From a virus, in the IMG/VR virus record IMGVR_UViG_3300031758_000555, positions 1 to 24,398 of that record: 24,398 nucleotides of DNA, one strand, 5' to 3'. The position numbers and the translations under genes are program-made. This document shows, piece by piece, positions 21,759-24,398 of the stretch. A model generated the notes under the pieces. It was given only the letters and a program-made list of their open reading frames with translations, searched no databases and was not told where the DNA came from. Positions within the stretch are counted from its first letter, which is position 1. Each line of letters opens with the position of its first letter.

Positions 21759-22304
21759 ATGCACAGAGTACACATCTTTCGCGGTGGCGATGTAGTCACC
21801 CACGAGTTTAAAGACCCCAAAGAAGCGGTTAGATTCTATTACCTTTCTCACATCAATCCCAGCGAGAAAACGCACATTGAGCTTATCCCTTATGGCTATG
21901 AGTTTTGGGATTTCTTTCCTCCAAAAGTCCTTTCATTTGAAGGCGCTTTTGTAAATGAAATGTTTGTAGGTTCATGTAAGATTGAGCGAGAAACAGGGGC
22001 AATTGAGAAAATTGATGGAGTGTTCCCAATATGCGAGCTTGACTTCTCTAAGTTTAGCATTCAAAAACTAAGCGATAGCGCTAAACAGGCAATCACAGGA
22101 TTACTGTTGTCTGGGGCAAGAGAGATTGGTCGCAATGATGACACTTGCCAAACTTTCTTGATATACGGAGAGCATATGGTTGCAGTCGATGACCTTGGTG
22201 GATTAAAGGTATCTCAAAAGCTTTCCAGCTGGAACGATTCAATTGATGAACTAATGTATGAATACCAAATCTATAACGAACATGACGAAATCGAGCAAGA
22301 CTAA
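21759..22304 (+). CDS. Early protein, unknown (181 aa)
   Basis: A 181-aa acidic protein of mixed alpha/beta character (MHRVHIFRGGDVVTHEFKDP at the start; later CQTFLIYGEHMVAVDDLGG). No motif or family recognised. The leader AAACTTACACAAA overlaps the A of the ATG and is exactly complementary to 13 nt of the candidate small RNA encoded at 20671-20746, so it is the best predicted target. The gene is 16 bases after the previous one, and its end overlaps the next gene. Confidence 0.72.
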   Translation: MHRVHIFRGGDVVTHEFKDPKEAVRFYYLSHINPSEKTHIELIPYGYEFWDFFPPKVLSFEGAFVNEMFVGSCKIERETGAIEKIDGVFPICELDFSKFSIQKLSDSAKQAITGLLLSGAREIGRNDDTCQTFLIYGEHMVAVDDLGGLKVSQKLSSWNDSIDELMYEYQIYNEHDEIEQD

Positions 22305-22611
22305 AACAAAGGGCGAAGCCAACGACCTCGCCCTAAGCATTGAACCACCTTTTAGTGAGAACAACAACAACAGCCACAAAGATATGCCCCTATTTGGTGA
22401 TTGTATCCATAAATTTAGTGACATAGAAATTAAGTTCATTCTGACTCACTTTAATAACGGGAACATCCTCGGTAGACATATCCAAAGAACAGATTTAAGG
22501 CACGTTGAACAGGCTTTTGTTCTCAAGGTCATCAGAGGCATAGTTGTGGCCGAGTACGGCTCACTTTTAAAAAACATCATAGAAATCAAATTATTAAACT
22601 CAATCAAATGA
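22258..22611 (+). CDS. Early protein, unknown (117 aa)
   Basis: The frame starts within the end of the previous gene, at ATG 22258 or eight codons later at 22282. The first 45 residues are polar and probably disordered (Lys, Thr, Ser, Asn, with NNNNSHKD). Residues 46-117 are a helical domain (FSDIEIKFILTHFNNGNILG, then HVEQAFVLKVIRGIVVAEYG) with mixed charge. No family recognised. Its TGA overlaps the next ATG. Confidence 0.65.
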   Translation: MNTKSITNMTKSSKTKTKGEANDLALSIEPPFSENNNNSHKDMPLFGDCIHKFSDIEIKFILTHFNNGNILGRHIQRTDLRHVEQAFVLKVIRGIVVAEYGSLLKNIIEIKLLNSIK

Positions 22612-23084
22612 ATACATTACAGCAAACAAGAGGCTATGAAACTTTTAGCAAAGGACTTGTAAAAGAAACAGCCCAATCACTCATCAATGAGGCTCAGGAC
22701 GGAAACGTAGATACCCTATCAGCACTTGCTCACCTTGAGTTCATGAGTCAGGTAATAGAAATGGCAAAAGATGAGCTGCGTCAACGAGCGGTAGCTGAAT
22801 TAGACCTATATGGCGCTGAGGCAAAATCAGGAGTTGTAAAACATGGCGTTACTTTCAAGCATAAAGAGTCTGGCGTTCGGTATAGCTATGACAACACCCC
22901 AGCTTGGGCAGAGGTTAGGTTAAAGGAAGACGCTGTTGTTGCCGAGCGTAAGGAGTTAGAAGAAAGGCTCAAGGTTTTGAAGTCTAAGCAAACCATTTTA
23001 GATGAGACTACTGGCGAGTTGATAGAGCTTTACCCGCCAATCAAGACCTCTAAGACTACTGTGGAAATTAGTCTTTCAAAATAA
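22608..23084 (+). CDS. Protein next to RecT, function unknown (158 aa)
   Basis: The 158-aa product starts at an ATG overlapping the previous stop. It has an N-terminal helical part (NTLQQTRGYETFSKGLVKET, LSALAHLEFMSQVIEMAKDE), a central beta segment (AKSGVVKHGVTFKHKESGVR, with YSYDNTPAWAEV) and a long charged coiled coil (KEDAVVAERKELEERLKVLK). A closing PPIKTSKTTVEISLSK follows. Proteins of this layout often stand before RecT-type genes in phages of Bacteroidetes, so a helper in recombination is a reasonable inference, unproven. Confidence 0.68.
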   Translation: MNTLQQTRGYETFSKGLVKETAQSLINEAQDGNVDTLSALAHLEFMSQVIEMAKDELRQRAVAELDLYGAEAKSGVVKHGVTFKHKESGVRYSYDNTPAWAEVRLKEDAVVAERKELEERLKVLKSKQTILDETTGELIELYPPIKTSKTTVEISLSK

Positions 23085-23124
23085 CACGATTGTTTTGTAT
23101 CTTTATATTTAATTCAACAACAAC

Positions 23125-23991
23125 ATGAACAGCATTGAAAAAGCAGCAGCATTTGACATTGAACGTGTCAAGAATTATTTGAGGAGCATGAATCTGGCTT
23201 CTAACCTGACTCAGGCAGAGGTTACGCAGTTTATCGAGATAGCACAGGGATTTGGTCTTAATCCATTTAAAAGAGAAATCTACGCAAGTAAGTATGGCAA
23301 CAACTTTAGCGTGATTGTAGGTTATGAGACTTATATCAAGCGTGCAGAGCGTAGCGGTCGTTTGGCTGGGTGGAATGTTACAACAGATGGTAAATTAGAT
23401 GACGGAAGCCTGAAGGCAATTATTACGATTCACCGAAATGACTTTACTCACCCTTTTGTGCATGAGGTTTTTTACTCAGAATATGTACAGAGAACAAAGG
23501 AAGGTCGCCCGACTAAGTTTTGGGCCGATAAGCCTTACACCATGATTAAAAAGGTGGCAATGGCTCAAGGGTTTAGACTTTGCTTTAGCGATGAGCTTGG
23601 TGGTATGCCTTACACGGCTGATGAACTTCCCGACCAGGTTGGGCAGAATCAAATCGTGATTGAGGCTGTTGACCTGACTTCTGTTAAGCAAGAGATTGAA
23701 GATTGTCGCCAAATGGATTGCCTTGCTGAGATTTGGAAAAACAATGCTAATCTTCACTCTAATGAAGAGTTTAAAAACCTTGTAAAGGCTCGTAAAGAAA
23801 AGATTGCGGCAATGGAGAAGGAAGACAGGGAAGCAGACGCTGAGTTTTTAAGAAGCGAGGTAATCTTGCAAAAGATTGATGACGCTAAGACAGCAGATGA
23901 GGTAGTTGAGATTTTGCAGAATGAGGAAGACCCAGAAATCTTAGAAGCGGGCATGAGACAGATTGAACTATTTACAAATTCAAATCAATAA
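23125..23991 (+). CDS. RecT/Bet-family single-strand annealing protein (288 aa)
   Basis: The N-terminal 190 residues match the RecT/Bet family (phage recombination protein Bet), which anneals single strands during replication and recombination: LTQAEVTQFIEIAQGFGLNP, FKREIYASKYGNNFSVIVGY, a central WNVTTDGKLDDGSLKAIITI, and KPYTMIKKVAMAQGFRLCFS near residue 140-155. The rest is a charged helical tail ending in an acidic patch, as usual for these proteins, where SSB and partner contacts lie. A short AT-rich gap with TATCTTTATATTT precedes the gene (41 bases from the previous stop). No exonuclease (RecE or lambda Exo type) is visible in the window; it may follow on the right. Confidence 0.92.
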   Translation: MNSIEKAAAFDIERVKNYLRSMNLASNLTQAEVTQFIEIAQGFGLNPFKREIYASKYGNNFSVIVGYETYIKRAERSGRLAGWNVTTDGKLDDGSLKAIITIHRNDFTHPFVHEVFYSEYVQRTKEGRPTKFWADKPYTMIKKVAMAQGFRLCFSDELGGMPYTADELPDQVGQNQIVIEAVDLTSVKQEIEDCRQMDCLAEIWKNNANLHSNEEFKNLVKARKEKIAAMEKEDREADAEFLRSEVILQKIDDAKTADEVVEILQNEEDPEILEAGMRQIELFTNSNQ

Positions 23992-23993
23992 TT

Positions 23994-24398
23994 ATGAATC
24001 AAACAGAAACAACCGTAGAGGTAAAAGTTGCCACGGGCATCGACAAGGAAACCAAAAACGCACTCAAAGCAAACATCAGGAGCAAGTATGGCTCCATGCA
24101 CAACTTTTGCAAGATTGCAGGCATTTCTTACTCAAGAATGAATATGTTTTTTGTAGGCAGACTGCGTAAAGACACCGAGGAGAAGATGTATAACGATGTA
24201 AAGGTTTTGGTTGACAGTTTGCTTAACCAAATGGTTGACCAAATTATGACCGAAGAGGAGCGTAAAAGTATCCGAGGAATCATATTTTCTAAGTTTAAAA
24301 ACGTAAGAACTTTTTGTCTTGACCACGATGAATTTAGCATCACTTTCGTGTCTAAAATAGTCAACGGCCAGCGCAGAAAAAAGGATGAGAAGTATGAG
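23994..24398 (+). CDS. Possible HTH protein after RecT, cut by the right edge
   Basis: An ATG two bases after the recT stop opens a frame that stays open to the window end (135 codons visible). Residues about 24-52 read like an HTH domain (NIRSKYGSMHNFCKIAGISY, then SRMNMFFVGRLRK). The following helix (MYNDVKVLVDSLLNQMVDQI), the MTEEERKSIRGIIFSKF segment and the basic end (GQRRKKDEKYE) support a DNA-binding protein, perhaps a regulator or replication factor. The stop codon is not in the window. Confidence 0.7.
   Translation, partial: MNQTETTVEVKVATGIDKETKNALKANIRSKYGSMHNFCKIAGISYSRMNMFFVGRLRKDTEEKMYNDVKVLVDSLLNQMVDQIMTEEERKSIRGIIFSKFKNVRTFCLDHDEFSITFVSKIVNGQRRKKDEKYE

Overview
The window looks like part of the genome of a tailed (siphovirus-type) phage or prophage of a Bacteroidetes host. 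Terminase, tail assembly chaperone, tape measure, tail and probable portal genes identify the phage. The host assignment rests on several promoters that fit the Bacteroidetes -33/-7 pattern (TTTG, about 19 bases, TAnnTTTG), on A-rich leaders mostly without a Shine-Dalgarno sequence, and on the style of the tail and recombination proteins. No integrase, repressor or host gene is visible, so the lifestyle cannot be decided.

Layout: (1) Bases 1-16276, all on the minus strand, carry the late genes. In transcription order these are small terminase, two small proteins, large terminase, a 39-aa basic protein, a tail assembly chaperone with a probable -1 frameshift extension, a 1635-aa tape measure protein, three large tail or tip proteins, a probable portal protein, a small head-region protein with its own promoter, and the first codons of another gene. 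Portal lies after the tail genes rather than next to the terminase, so the head module and major tail protein should lie beyond the left edge. (2) Bases 16277-16850 hold small doubtful ORFs and short repeats next to the small terminase. (3) Bases 16845-19633 are a separate minus-strand transcription unit with its own promoter and terminator, encoding a gamma-glutamylcyclotransferase-like protein, an amidoligase (COOH-NH2 ligase of the glutamine synthetase fold) and a class II glutamine amidotransferase. It appears richer in G+C than the flanks and is not a structural module; this is the most interesting set of genes here. (4) Bases 19634-20189 are a divergent control region with about 100 bp of alternating pyrimidine-purine DNA, seven TCGAAAA repeats spaced 25-31 bp apart, an AT-rich stretch and outward-facing promoters. 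It is a candidate replication origin or master switch. (5) Bases 20190-24398, plus strand, are a row of small early genes leading to a RecT/Bet-type annealing protein and a truncated possible HTH protein. Within it, a perfect promoter and an intrinsic terminator on the minus strand define a probable RNA of about 75 nt.

How it fits together: early genes run right from the control region and late packaging and tail genes run left. The amidoligase unit lies between, under its own promoter, and shares an ACACAAACAC leader motif with the first early gene. The putative small RNA is antisense to that leader motif, so it could coordinate early genes and the amidoligase unit. That regulatory link is inference.
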